The notes below the pieces were generated by a model. The model had not been told where the DNA came from. It did no database searches and saw only the letters and a list, made by a program, of their open reading frames with translations. The position numbers and the translations under genes were made by a program. A DNA stretch of 64,000 bases, taken from Sitta carolinensis. Taxonomy: Eukaryota > Chordata > Aves > Passeriformes > Sittidae. Of this stretch, positions 37,829 through 51,000 are shown one piece after another. The stretch's first letter is position 1. Each line of letters begins with the position of its first letter. The DNA lies in assembly GCA_032173965.1 (NCBI GenBank), contig JAVUNC010000004.1, forward strand, positions 5,004,001 to 5,068,000. Direction: 5' to 3'.

Positions 37829-39582
37829 GACTTTACAAACAGCCCTCCCAGCTTGCTGCACCTTAAAGGCAGGAGTTCCTCATATGGAAACAAGACTCCA
37901 CTGATCTCTTTTTACAAGCAGGAGGAATTCAGGTCCCAGAGCATGAACTGTTCTGAATTTATACTCCTTACAAACTGGAAAGTGAACAGTTCAGAAAAGC
38001 AAAACCTTTCATTCATATGTAGGATGGCAAAATCATTAAATTTATAAAATTTGAGGCTACAAGTAGCATTCAGAGAACCATTAATGTGCCTTGCTTAGAC
38101 CCCCCAAGCCCTCCGCCCCAGTATATTCAACCTGAGGCCCTGGACTGCATCCTCTGCAAGTGCATCCCACAATACTCACCAACCCCCAAATATTGTTGTA
38201 TTTATAAACATATGTAAGACTTAAATGAGCTGCAGCAGTGCCCTCCTACACCAGGAGACATCTGGTACAGCCACAGCCAGCTGGGTCCCTGCTGGGTGAC
38301 AGAAGCTGGGTGGCCCTGCAGCCTGGTCCAGCTTGGGACACTCCTCTCTGCACCATCTGGGGATGTGTCTCCTGCCTTTGCAGGATAAACAGCACACCTT
38401 AAAGAGCCATTTTCAGCATTCTCCTCTGACAGTCCTAGCACTGGCATTAGTAGAGTGTAAAGGGCCAGAATTAACCTGGGTTTGCAGCAGAGAAAAACAA
38501 TGTGCTGATAGAATCAGTAATAGTAACAGTAATTAATAGTAATAGCAATGAATCATTATTATAATTTCTTTTAATCCATTTTTCTAGGGAGGACAGAAAC
38601 ACAAAATAAATTTTATTAATGAACACTCTGCCCAGAAAAGTGCACAACTAAGTGTTAAAACCCTTTAGTTTCGTTTAGAAAGAAGCGTCAGGCAGATAAC
38701 CAAATAGGTCCTGAAATATTTAATCCCGGAAATAGTATCTCAAAAAATAACCTTGAAGCCATAAAATAACTGTTTACCAGGGCTTTCTCCACTTTGTTAT
38801 GAACACTTTGAGTGGTGCTAAATTAAGAAAGCGCCTCAACAAGGCACAGTCCATAAGATACGTTATCGGGTTTTAGGGCAAAAACCAGGCATATCTTGCC
38901 ACCAGGAACAACAACCTCACATGAAAACCTCTCAGAAAAACACATCTCCAGTTTCCAGTTCTGTAAAGGCTTGTTTTCCTACGAAACTCTCTCAGAAAAA
39001 CACATCTGTAGCTTTTGGTTTTGTAAAGGCTACTTTCTAACTAACCTCTTCTGAAGCACAGACCCCGGCAGAAGGGCCAACTGAACTCCTCACTGCCCAT
39101 GGATCCCTGGTATGGAAATCATGGTATATTTTGTGCTGCCTCTATAGAATCTACCTCATAAACATGAGCGACATACAGGACACTCCAGTAACTTGAAAAG
39201 GAGAATGTGACAGCAAATTCAGCCTTTTGCACATCAGTTCAAATTTCATACATCATAAAAACCTACAGTTCTGGAGGGGGAGGATCATCTTCAGGACATT
39301 TTGAGCCCAGATGATGACAGAGTGGCTGAGCTTCCGGAGAAGTCCTATCAACACTGGTGGCCGGCAGCACAGCTACTGGGACCAATTAGGTTAATTAAAA
39401 CTACATGGCATGCAGGACCCATGTGCAATTCCTAACATGCTTAGAAGGGAGACAAATATGCTACAGCACAATTTTGACTATAATGAGTACATCCATAAAG
39501 CCTTTGGAATGCAGGTCTTGAATCCAGTGAGAAGACAGAAAATTGAATTTACACAACCCCTAAATAGGCACCCAAGAGCACT
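37829..39582. other. Intronic unique stretch
   Basis: No known transposon. It contains a trinucleotide-like (TAA/TAG) patch near 38510-38545 and a 60-bp tandem duplication near 38.9-39.0 kb. Confidence 0.5.
38922..39041. repeat. 60-bp tandem duplication
   Basis: Two adjacent units share CTCTCAGAAAAACACATCT and TGTAAAGGCT at exactly 60-bp spacing, with scattered differences in between. Confidence 0.88.
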
Positions 39583-39672
39583 GTGAATCTCAGACTCACT
39601 GGGGCTGGAAGGCCCCTCTAGAGATTGTCTAATCCCACCTCAGGAGGTTGCTGAGGGATGTGTCCACTCAGA
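39583..39672 (-). mobile_element. CR1 LINE fragment, decayed
   Basis: GGGGCTGGAAGGCCCCTCTA and GAGATTGTCTAATCCCACCT resemble the inverted end of the CTCTGGAGAT-type CR1 subfamily. Short and diverged. Confidence 0.65.
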
Positions 39673-39983
39673 CAAATGGCCAAAAAATGCCACGATAATT
39701 AGAATAAAACATTAAAAAAACCCTATGCAATCCTGTCTCCCTTCTATACCAAAATAATACCATACGTGGAATTTCCTATATAGATAAATTATTCAGGAAG
39801 AAGCATGTGTGTTTGTGAAACAGGCCTCTATTAATCTGCTCACATTATTGCCACATATTTGATCTACACTTTATTCACATTTTTTTGACCATTAAAGGCT
39901 TCCATCAATGGAGACAGCGAGTCTGAGGTTCAGAAACATCTTTGACAACTGGTCATGCACCTCAAATTATGGGAAATTTTGCA

Positions 39984-40020
39984 AATCACAGAATTATAGA
40001 ATCATTTACGTTGGCAAAAT
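39984..40020 (-). mobile_element. CR1 3' tail remnant
   Basis: ATCACAGAATTATAGAATCA followed by TTTACGTTGGCAAAAT is the first 37 bp of an inverted CR1 end. It stops abruptly next to the plus-strand CR1 at 40034. Confidence 0.75.
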
Positions 40021-40033
40021 CTTTCTGGTTGTA

Positions 40034-40498
40034 CCATTTCTGGGGTCCTCAGGACAAAAGAGACATGGAGCTCCTGAAGTGGGTTCAGCAGAGGGTGACA
40101 AAGATGTTGGAGGGACTGGAGCATCTCCCTGCTGGGGAAAGGCTGAGGGAGCTGGGGCTGTTCAGCCTGCAGAGGGGACACAGCTGAGAGGGAAGCTCAT
40201 CCCTGTGTGTGCCTGTGAGCAGGGAGGGTCAGAGCAGGGCCCAGGCTCTGCTCCAGGGCCCAGCAATGGCACCAGAGGAACGGGCAGGGACTGATCCCAG
40301 CAAGTTCACCTGGACAGGAGGAGGAGCTTCCCTGTGCAGTGACCCAGCACTGAACAGAGACCAGAGAGGGGGTGGAGTCTCCCTGACTGGAGATATTCCA
40401 GAACTGTCTGGGTGCACTGGTCCTGTGCCCTGTGCTCTGGGTAATTCTGCCTGAGCAGGGAGGTCCCTCCAACCTGAACCATTCTGGGATTCTGTGAT
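40034..40498 (+). mobile_element. CR1 LINE fragment, about 465 bp
   Basis: Starts CATTTCTGGGGTCCTCAGGA, then AGAGACATGGAGCTCCTGAA, CTGAGGGAGCTGGGGCTGTT, CCCAGGCTCTGCTCCAGGGC, ATATTCCAGAACTGTCTGGG and the tail ACCATTCTGGGATTCTGTGA. It belongs to the same 3' variant as the copy at 51436-51578 and is the longest CR1 in the window. Confidence 0.94.
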
Positions 40499-41924
40499 TT
40501 CCTAAAGCATCCATGGTCACTATGCCACTTTCATAAAGCAGGTGCTTGAATTCCTCCTCCTCTGCTACTACAAATCCATGCCAACATGATTAACATGAAG
40601 AAGAAATGAGGTTTAAACTAAGACATTATCTTGCTACTGCTCCTTGTAGAGAGATTCCTACCATTTGTGCATAAACACAGCACATGATTGCTGATGTTGT
40701 TCATACCTGCACTTTAGATCCACCTCTTCTATTTGTGTGCGTGGCTGCTGTCAGGATTTGGGCAAATACAGAGTAAAAAGTAAGTGCTCAGTATATTCAG
40801 CATTTACATCTATTCATAAAATAATAATGTATATTAGAAACTAATGCTGAGCCAAAATGTTAATGTAGTCTCTTCAATGTGCCAAAAACTTGTGTGGGTA
40901 TGTGCATAAAGAATGTACATACTCTGAGAGACACTAACATCTTGTAATGCAATATGTTTCTGTTCTACACACTCCAGACTTCCTAACAGCTGCATATTTT
41001 AATATACATAAACCCATACTTGAAAAATAATAAAATGTATTAGTTTTCCACATTAGGCATTTATGACCTAATTTAGGAGAGTATTACATCTTTATAACTT
41101 TTAAAAGACCCATTTTGATAAAACATCCCCATAAACAGACTGAGAAAATCAGGGTAACAAGCATCTGTTGCTGCATTGTTTTCTTAATGGGGTAATAAAC
41201 TAATAACACATTTTTATAACTTTTCACAAGAATATAAAGTATTAAAATTGAAACTGATATTGAAAAATGTTCTTATGGTCTATTTTATTTTATTTTTCCA
41301 CTATGTAAAGTTACAGTACTTACCAGATTAATATTAATATATCTTAATTATGTTGACACAATGGAAATTTGCCAAAGACATTCAAAGAATGGAAATAACT
41401 TGTTATTTCCACTACTCTAATTAAGGTGGTGTATTTAGCCCATTTTATTCATAATATAGGAGTAATATGAATATTTATAAGAATGTACAGAGATACCACA
41501 TACAGAAATAATGACCAAAACTTTCAGAGGGTTCTAAAAAACGGTTGCTCCATTGGCTTTTAAAAGCAATTGAGATTTTTTTCTTTCTAATCTACCTGTT
41601 TTAATAAATAATTACCAAAACTTTATTTCTAAAAACAAATGTCAAAAATTACAAAATCAATATCTACTTTCCAAAACCTTATGTTACTTTGTTGTGATGT
41701 TTTTTTTCTTCTTAGGAAAAAAAAATAACAGGCTGTGTTGTGTAACACAAAACTAATGAAAATGTATTGAAAATTGTAACTCTGAAGTGAAATTGCTGTA
41801 TTTAAGAAGGCAAATTTTGAATTATTTCCTTTGAAACTATTAATGTGAACATCAGGAATTCAAACTGAATAAGCTTCTGACCTGCACTCAAAGTGGATTT
41901 TCACATTTACAGTTCGCCAAAGCA
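40499..41924. other. Intronic unique stretch, very AT-rich
   Basis: No exon or known transposon. The part 40980-41760 is particularly AT-rich. Confidence 0.5.
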
Positions 41925-42230
41925 CCAGCAAAGGATGATTCATAGCTCCTGGGGATGGAAAGGACCATCTAACCTCACTGTGCTCATAACACAGCCCACA
42001 CAATTTTCTTGAATTGGCTCTCCAGGACCAATAGCTGTGGTTGAACTTAAGCATGGCTTTTACAGAAACATCTCTTGATTTTAAATTTTCCAGTCATGGA
42101 TAATCTGTCACAATCATTGGCTAAGTTATTTCAGCACTTAGTTATGTTGTTATAAATATATATGCCTTATTTCTAGTTTGAATTTGCTTGCTTGCTTAAA
42201 TGTCAAGCTGCACTAGAAGGACTCCTCGCA
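41925..42230 (-). mobile_element. Ancient CR1-type LINE relic (turtle/crocodile-like family)
   Basis: GGATGGAAAGGACCATCTAA, GTGCTCATAACACAGCCCAC, CATCTCTTGATTTTAAATTT, TCCAGTCATGGATAATCTGT and GCCTTATTTCTAGTTTGAAT appear in the order of the old CR1 family also seen at 26165-26430. It is inverted, heavily diverged and non-coding. Confidence 0.75.
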
Positions 42231-42363
42231 CACATCATCCTGTCAAGGTAGGAAAAAAGGCACTTCCACAGCATGGTCCATTTGACCCCTCTTAAACAGC
42301 TACCTTAGGAAGAGATAAATTACAGCCCAGAAATGCTCGTTCCTCTCAATTGACTATGAAGGA

Positions 42364-42537
42364 AATCACAGAATCATGGAGTGGTTTGCATTGGAAAGGA
42401 CCTTAAAAACCATCTCGTTCCAACCTCTGCCATGGCAGGGACACCTTCTGCAAGTTGCTCCAAGCCCTGTCCAACCTGGCCTTGAACACTTCCAGGGATG
42501 GGGTAGCCACAGCTTCTCTGGAAAACCTGTCCAGTTG
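42364..42537 (-). mobile_element. CR1 LINE fragment, 3' end
   Basis: ATCACAGAATCATGGAGTGG, GGAAAGGACCTTAAAAACCA, CCTCTGCCATGGCAGGGACA, TCCAACCTGGCCTTGAACAC and AGCCACAGCTTCTCTGG. Confidence 0.94.
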
Positions 42538-43344
42538 TGCTCACAAATGTTTGTCCCTGTCCTCAGATCCAATTATTTGTATCTATCCAGAGGAATCCCA
42601 CCCCGAATGTCCATATGGGTTTGCATGCAAGAACTGAAAAACCCTAAGACATGAGATTTCTCTTTTTTATGGGTCCTTAATGACTGGTGACACAACACGT
42701 TCTTCAGTCTGATGCACCCCTGTCTCTGTGTTGGTATTTTCTAGTATTACACCCAATTTTTGAGGTTCTCACTAAAGCATAAGCACACATTTAAGCTGCG
42801 CTTGCCCCAGTACAGCAGAAAACTCTTCTATTTCCTATTCCCTTTCCTGCCTGCCCAAGGAATGCCCAAGGACTGCCTCAGCCATTTCAGCTACAGCACT
42901 GGATTGGCCCCATTGCATTCAAGTGATTCCTCAAGACTCCAGGACACTCTTTCAAAATCGCTACTTTGCAAGATACAGCCCCAGAGACTGCAAACGTTGC
43001 CCATTTGCTTAATTTGCAGATGAAATACTTAACATCTGGCTCCTCTGGAATGAAAATAACTTGCTTACACTTCATTTATCAAACGGTAACTCAGTAACTC
43101 TTTGTCACTACCTTGTCCTCTTCATTATTTTACAATCCTCAATTAACTTCACTCCAAAAATATTTGACAAGGAAACTAGACCCTGAGTAAACTACTTTTG
43201 GAGAAATGGAAAGTTGAAGAGTTTGCAATGTAAATTTTCCAAACCTGCAACACTCACTATGAATGCAGAGCTCCAGCCACTCTGCCTATATCATAAAATA
43301 CAGTAGCATAGAGGATTTTTCAGAGCACCAGCAAAGCCTCATTC
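42538..43344. other. Intronic unique stretch
   Basis: No repeat family or exon recognised. Confidence 0.5.
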
Positions 43345-43695
43345 ATACAATCTGGGAATTATTTAGGCTGGAAAAGACCTCTGAGATCATCATGTCCAAC
43401 CTTTAACCCAGCACTCACCACTGAACCATGTCCCCAAGTACCACATCCACACATTTATTCAACACTTCCAGGGATGGTGGCGATTCCACCACTGCCCTGG
43501 GCAGCCTGTTCCAGAGCCTGACCACCCCTTCAGCAAAGGAATTTTTCCAATGTTCAACCTCAACCTCCCCTAGTGTAGTTTGAGGCCATTTCCTTTTGTC
43601 CTGTCACTCGTTACCTGGGAGAAGAGCCTGATCCCCACCTGGCCACAACCTCCTTTCAGGGAGTTTTAGGGAGGGATAAGGTCCCCCTTTATTGC
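43345..43695 (-). mobile_element. CR1 LINE fragment, about 350 bp (CCTCTGAGATCATC-type)
   Basis: TTTAGGCTGGAAAAGACCTC, TGAGATCATCATGTCCAACC, CACTTCCAGGGATGGTGGCG, TGGGCAGCCTGTTCCAGAGC, GAGGCCATTTCCTTTTGTCC and ACAACCTCCTTTCAGGGAGT. A good-quality copy of a third CR1 variant. Confidence 0.94.
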
Positions 43696-44149
43696 CTTTA
43701 CATTGGTGTTACAAAGTCAGCCTCAGTTATGATGGTGACAAGCAAAACCACCCAGTATCTAGGGCTATCCTTGGGATTTATGTCAGTAAGTACTAAAGGC
43801 AAACAGTTGCTGCTGACTTCAGGCAGCTGAATAGTGCCACATTACTTTAACGTGAAATATTATCTTTTCTTGGAAAAAGACATTATTAGAAATTTTTAAC
43901 CCATAATTTCTTGAAAATAAACTTTATGAAACTGGGAATGAATTCTTTCCATGAAAAAATAAGAAATATAAGGGTTTGCTTCAGCAACCCAAAAGGAAAT
44001 TGTGCTTTGATGAATTGGGAAGTATGTAATAAATTAGGGGAAGGAAATAATACTCTGCATTGTAACCTTTGCTCACAGACATGGCTGTAAGTGTTCCTTA
44101 CCCTAAAGTACAACTGATAAAGGTTCCAGGCTGAATAACTCAGGACTGG

Positions 44150-44460
44150 ATAGACTTTTATGTCCCTCTGCGAGCTCTCATGTCAAGCTGCCAGCTCAGG
44201 CTGAATGTGGATAAACTGGAATTTCTCATCTCCTGCCTACTCCAAATCCTCCATTTCTCTTCATCAATAGCCCTGTGTCCCCCTCCATCCTCAAGGTGTG
44301 TAACATGGGTTTTATCTCTGAGACTGAATATTCTGTTTACTTCAGGACTGCAGCTGCATTTTGTATTTTTCTTTCCTGATAACAATCCTAGTGGCACATA
44401 GCAGCCTTCCTTACCCTTCATCCAGATCCCAATCTGTGGAAGTCACAGAAACACTGATGA
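44150..44460 (+). mobile_element. Possible ancient L2/CR1-clade reverse transcriptase remnant
   Basis: A plus-strand frame reads MSSCQLRLNVDKLEFLI, which resembles the conserved LN-x-DKTE-L box near the end of L2/CR1-clade reverse transcriptases. The C-rich bias of the following 500 bp also fits old LINE sequence of this type. The frame is not continuous with other reverse transcriptase motifs and the element is very decayed, so the call is tentative. Confidence 0.35.
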
Positions 44461-47400
44461 ATCTAGCTTTGAAAAACAACATTTTCTTGTTTATACCAAG
44501 TCATAAGAATCCCACCAAGCTCATTTCTCCCACCTATCACTTTGACCTTCCTCTCAGCCACATGTGCTAGGAGCTGCTTTCCATTTCCCCTCATGACACA
44601 TCCTCCTCCTGCACAGCAGCACAGCTCCTGTCAGACGTCAGATTCCAACCTGGATTGTCTCACTTGCCACTCTTTGCTGTGCACACACCATTCAAGCCAG
44701 CACATCTCCTGCAGCATCCTTTTGGTAGGAAAAAATCAAACAGCAGATGAACATCATCACCCACTGTCACATCACTCTTAAAACTCTTCTGTGCTGTGAC
44801 TCGTACAGGAAAAATCTCTTACTGACTGGATAATTTATATACTGAGACCACTTCCTCACCAGCTAAACAACACTATCTCCTTTCATTCTTCTGTTTATCT
44901 TATCAAATCTTATAATTTGTCATGTCTGTATATTGCAAAATCTATTGAGCCATTATTAACGTCTGTTCAGTATTTATGTGAGATGAATAATACAGAAATA
45001 CAGAGGAATCCTGGATCTTGACTCATGTTCTTACACTGGAAAGCATTACTAATGAGATTTTTCCCCCTGCTTTTTAAAGTTAAATGACAGTTTACTTCTA
45101 TCACGGAAGCTGAGACTCTAGAAAAAAAATCCCACTTTAAATAAATGGTATCATGCACCCTTAAAAAACTACAATAAACCCCAGTATTCTTTTATGTATT
45201 TCAGGTTAAGCATTCAAAATATCTCATTATTTCTGATGATTTGTAACTGGCTATAAAATTATGTCTCAAAATTAGTCTTTCTTGATCACATGAATGGCTT
45301 TCAACATGTTCTAAAGAGCCATAATTAGTAGCTTTTTATCTATTTGTTGAGCTATTTAATTTCTCTCTTTTGTACCAAGTTAATTATTTTTATCACCTAA
45401 ATATGACTGTAGAAAACTATGGACAAAGACATACCTCTACCACGAGAGATATTAAATCCCAAGCTTCTTAATGTGGCAACAAGCATGTACCTTCCTTCTG
45501 TAACATCTGCTCCTTTTTTTAAAAAATAAAAAACCCTCTATGCACAATGGTGAGATTGTTTTAACTTTCTTGTTAACAGATGCAGAAAGAGCTGAATGCT
45601 TTTTCTCAGAAGCACTTAATCCACACTCCAAACCTCCACTATATCTTCTGAGGGTAATTTAAGCATCGTATCTAAACACCAATTAGAACTAGAGTTTTCT
45701 TGATGGTAAATATTAATAACCTGTCCTTCTCACAAGGAAAAGAAATACCCAAACCCTTCACCACTGACAAAATTACCTCATGAAATTACTGTTTCTCACT
45801 TCCAGGCCTTTGCATTGCAATAATTCTGCAGAGACTGCCTGCTTCCAGCAGTTTTAGCACCTTCTGCAGTAAAACTAACACATGTGGATCTCTGGAGAGT
45901 CTTATTTTTTTCCTGTTGTCCCAATTTTTTGCCATCACAAATGACAATCCTGTCAGCACATCAGCACATTTTAAGACTGACCTGTGCCAGTACACAGCTT
46001 GGAATACTGCATTAGTGCAATTCCTCCAGGCTGGATACCAACTTCTTCCCCACCAATCAGTGTTAGCAACCCTATGCAAATATTTATTGCATGATTTTTC
46101 TTCTTATTTTTATTGTGGGGTTTTTCCTTACTATTTCTTACTATTAAGTATTCTTAATTCTCCCAGCATTATTGGAACTTAAATTACGCAAATTAGAGGC
46201 ATGTAATTCTTAGGCAGAGCTCCTGCTAATGAATTTTGAATTCATTCCAAATTAATAAAACAGAACTGGATGTCTTTTAATCACTCAGGTGTACTCCAGG
46301 TTCCACAGTCATTCTGCAGTTGAAGCCTGAAGGAAACCACTTATTTCATACACATTCTCAGAGCTTTGCAGGAAAGTTCGGGGTCTTTATGAAAGCCCAA
46401 TATCTTATATTTTCATCCATGTGCATATTAAGTAGCATAAAAACTCCCAGAGACAGAAAAGTATCTTATGAAGGAAAAATCCCATCTCATATCCTCTCTC
46501 CTGAGACTTTCATGGAGGAAAGGGTGTAACTTCTACCAATAGGCAGCTAAAGAATTTAATTGCTGTGAAGGGAACTGAACTATCCAGATGGATATAACTG
46601 TGAGGAAGAGGCTTGGTTTAAAAGCAAGAAAACTATCTCGATTGTGAAATTTTGCCACTGTAGAACAGCAGATACAAGAGATGTATCAGAAAGCCTGGTT
46701 GAAGCTTAATCCTAAACTGGAAACCACAGTACAGCAGAACACAGCACTAAAAACATGACTGGTACTTGTTTAACTGTTTTCTTTTTCTGAAGTCTGATAT
46801 CTCTTTCTAGAATTTTCCTTCATTTTGTGATTTTTTTCTTAGCTCTTCTAACTCCAAAATATTGATGAGTGCTGTATAATATTTAAGTTTAAAGTCTTTA
46901 AGTATCTTCTAGAATTTTCCAGTGAGCAAATATTACAAGGTGAGATAAAGGATCTGATCTGTATTTCATCCCATTTTATGTCCTACAAGTATCCCTCTCT
47001 CCTTTTTTCCTATGTGCAATAATTTTTTTAAAAACCCCTGAAACAACAGATGAATCAAAACTTATATTACTAATAATACCAGAAGCCTCAATTTAGCCCA
47101 TGCTTTTGTCAGACTGAAGGTATAGTTTAAAAATTAAGCAGATAACTGCTTTGCTGAATTGAGGTTTACACAACCTTGAAGCTAAAGTAAGAAAGCTGGA
47201 ATAATACAAAACCTCAGGGAAGGAACACAAAAACACCAAAATAAAATTGATAAAATATGTTTGGTTGCCTCAAGCCTTATGTTTACACTTGATTTTGCTA
47301 GAGAAATATTTCCAAGCAGTACCAAGTGTGCAGCCAGGCTTCCTGAAATGGGTCTGGTTTGGAGAAATGTAAAACTTCAGTATTAAACAGATTTTTTAGC

Positions 47401-47908
47401 AACCAAATCACAGTGTTACCTTCTGATGCCTGGAGGTGTATCAGAGGGATGAGGGGAGAATGATCACCTTTGCCTCAGGGCATGGAGAGGACATTGCAAC
47501 TGAGAGGCAATTGTACTGCTGCACATTCAATAACTTTTTTTGTTGTTAGTGATATAAAAGATTTAAATGAGAAGTGATGCCTCACTGAGTGGGACATGAT
47601 AAATGGAGTGGAATGAAGCACAAAACCCCAGCTTTTACTCAGGAATCTTTTGTCCTTTCCTGTGCCAAGCTGAACAAGTACTTGAGTTTGAGCATTATTA
47701 TAGGACTTAAGGAACAAAAGTAGGCAAATAAAAAGGAAAATAACAGATGATAAGAGTTGCAAAAATATATCTCCACTTGGTTTTGATGTTTCCATATAAT
47801 TATCTGCCCCTTTCCAGATTTGCTCTGCTATTCTAGAGGTTTTACATTCTTTATTTGCAAAGTGACAAGTCAGGGATGCCAGAGATGTCCATGGGTAAGA
47901 GCTGCTAT
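44461..47908. other. Intronic unique stretch, 3.4 kb
   Basis: The first 300 bp remain C-rich and may belong to the tentative LINE remnant on the left. Beyond that the sequence is AT-rich, with no exon, RNA gene or repeat family recognised. Confidence 0.45.
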
Positions 47909-48050
47909 CATGGAATCACAGAATCCCAGTATGGTTTGCGTAAGAAGGGACCTTTGAGACAATCTCATCCCATCTTCACAGGCAGGGTCAGCAGCCACTG
48001 AACCAGTTTGCTCCAAGCCCCATCCAGCATGCCCTCCTATCCAGGCTCAC
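47909..48050 (-). mobile_element. CR1 LINE fragment, 3' end, diverged
   Basis: CATGGAATCACAGAATCCCA, AAGAAGGGACCTTTGAGACA, TCACAGGCAGGGTCAGCAGC and TTTGCTCCAAGCCCCATCCA. Confidence 0.87.
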
Positions 48051-51000
48051 TACAAGAGGAACATCTGTCAAGCGTCAGTCCTACAAGCAGCACCTGGAAT
48101 GAAGATCCCGCTCATGGGAAATTACTCTTCATGCAATTTTTCTTCAACTGTAGGTTAATTCCAAGTCAAACAGCCTTATTACATGATCCTAAAGTTCTCA
48201 TAATGTTACATCCAGACAGCTCATATCCTGTGCCACAGAGCTGGGCAGCTCTGCTGCCAAATCACAGCTGCTGCATCTTAGACTGAGCTGGCTCAGAGCA
48301 GCACTGCAAGTGAGCTGACAACTACAACTACAAGCAGCTCCAGTTCACAAAGCACTTCCAAATCCTCAAGGAGAAAAACATGAATGAATGCTCGGGTTCA
48401 AGGGAAGTCTGAAAGAATGGTATAAAATACAACTGCAACTGATCTTGCATTATAAAATGGTGTAAGTACATGGTATTGTCCATGACCTAACAAAATCACA
48501 AAAAGATGAATCCTGCAGGGAGCTGCATAATTCTGTGCAAAGACAAGTAAAAAAACCAAAACACTTTCCTTTTAAGATTCTTCCATTTTGTTCTTATAGA
48601 AACCAAGTTTCTATTTATGAACTCTTGTACCAGAATGTACCTTTTGCATGGATGCAATGCCGCTGTCTTTACAAAAATTAATGCAAATTATGGAAGAAGG
48701 ACATATTTATTTTTGCGAAATATCTTGGAACACTTAATTAAGTTACTTTTCAGCCCACTATTTGCTCTAGAACTATAGTTCCCACCTTACCCTTGAAATA
48801 CATATTTATGTATTACATGTTAGATTGCCTTGAGCAAAGTACCAGAAGCCAGATTCTCATCCACCCTAAGGTTTTTTAGGCCTCTCAGGAGGCACATATT
48901 TACATACACTTTTAGAAAGTAACATATTCTTTCCCTCGTATTCTTTTACATCAGTACAAATGCCTCTAGTATGTATTTGATTCTGGCCCTACAATTAGAG
49001 AAAAGTAATTATATAAGGTTTATGGGATTAGGAGTTGCTTTGGTTTATAGGAGACATTCAGATAATTGCAAACCTTATAGTTCACTTATCACTAACAGAG
49101 CTAGCAAATTTATCTAAATTTATCTAAAAAAATTATCTAAATTTATCTAAAAAATCAGATTTTTTTACCCATTAGATGTGAAAAATGACAAAATTTTGCA
49201 GTGTGAGCTCCTATGTTGAGGAAGAGGTTTTGTTCACAGGTTTTGTTCAGCACTTCCAGTGTAACAGGTTTGAACAGTGGTGACACAATGGAACACAACC
49301 CTCCATGTGTTTGTACAAACTGCACTAGCAGAGTCACTCCATGCCAGTGTCTCCTGCCTCTGCAGAACCACATCTACGCTGCCTGAAAGCCTCACATGCT
49401 GCTTGCAGCAATGCATGTTCTGTGTTGTGTAGTAGGATACTGATGTATGTGCAATCCAAGAATTTTAAATATCCCCACAGGATATCAAATACTATCCGGT
49501 CCGTTTGCAAATACTTTTATAGTGCTCTGCAGAAAGGGAGCTAGTTCCTTTCAAATATACTTCAATGACATTTTTGTCTTATCTAAAAATCTGTGTTCCT
49601 GCTCAATAAAATCATCTGGGCAACTTACTGCTTCATCAGTACTGTGAGCTCATGCCCTCATTAATAAATTCTGTTGGAGCGTTAAGACTACCCCCAGTAG
49701 GGACAGCTGGGAAACTGCAATATAAACTCAAGCAGCACATTTAATGACCAATGAACTTCTGGAAACTTACTCCAAAATGATACATCATTGTGTCAGACAC
49801 TCTTAAGCATTATGCAGCTTGGTCTCCCTCTTTAGAAACATGAAACCCCCTGAAACTGCTACCACAAATTGGGAACCTTTTAAATTATTGCCAAGCCACC
49901 TGCTTTTCTCCAAGAAACTTCATAAAACTCTCCAAATTAGTAATGCCATTAAGTAAAGCTTACAGAACTGTTGTTATTCTGAAGGAGTATTAGCTGTTTA
50001 GCTTAAGGAAACCAACAGGGATTTTTATAATGGAAAGAACTGTCATATATATTATATAATCTATTCCAAATGAAATGCTTTAATATATTCTTGAATATGC
50101 TATGCTTTAACATTTTAATCTTTCTGGGAGAAGACCCTATTAACCATATCATCAGGATTAAATTCATCTAATGAAGAAGTTCAGTTTGGGAGAGGAGACG
50201 TGAAAGATTCTCAATCAGTTTATGTGTCTTCAGATGGTATTAAGAGCCATATAAATTAAATGTCCCATTTTACATTTCTGAACAGCACTGGAAGAAATAG
50301 TGCTGGGATCGAAGAGGGAGCCCCATTTCCCCTGTTCCTTCCCTTTTTTGAATGGCCCTACAGAGAGCAGGCAAGGATGGATTATAGGAATGCCTTCTGT
50401 TGAGGACTTGGCCAAAATTGTGCCATCTCATCTTGGAGCAATTTATCCAATGAGATGATTTAGAGGACAGTTCAGTGGCACCATTTTTGGAGGCAAAAGC
50501 AGAAGGGAAGGAATATAAATCAAAGGTGACTGGCAGGTAAAGGATATATGCAGCAATCAGCCAAACCATGTGCATACTGGCACAAATTCAACAAGATCAT
50601 TTATAAAAATTTTAAGTCAGGAGTACACAAAAGGGGGTCTGGTGCTAACTAAATCCACAGATAGATTACACGCCACTGAAATAAACACTTCCAGATGCTG
50701 GCATACAAAAACCTTTTACAGAAAGAAATGTTTTCTTTCATAAATCTGAAAGGAGGAACCTTGGGATGGGGGTTGGGAGAGAAGGGAACAAGATTTCCAA
50801 ACTGAGATTTGACTTCCTACTGCTTTTATAGAATAATAACTCATCTTTTTCAAACACAAAGTATTAACACTGTAGAATTACAAATAACTGCAGACAACAG
50901 CTTGAAGTATAGACAAAGGCATCATAAATATTTAACTGTTTAATGAAATAAAGTACCTTTTTTTGCTTTCAAAATGAAAAGAAAGCATGAAAATGTCAAT

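Noticed and set aside
38202..38447. Minus-strand frame containing an AG followed by an AAT GCT codon pair, first considered as the SUPT3H terminal exon
   Set aside because: After two residues the peptide no longer resembles the SPT3 C-terminus, while 9410-9451 matches throughout with a correct acceptor.
49106..49154. CRISPR-like array
   Set aside because: The repeats are AT-only, have no unique spacers, and sit in a vertebrate intron.
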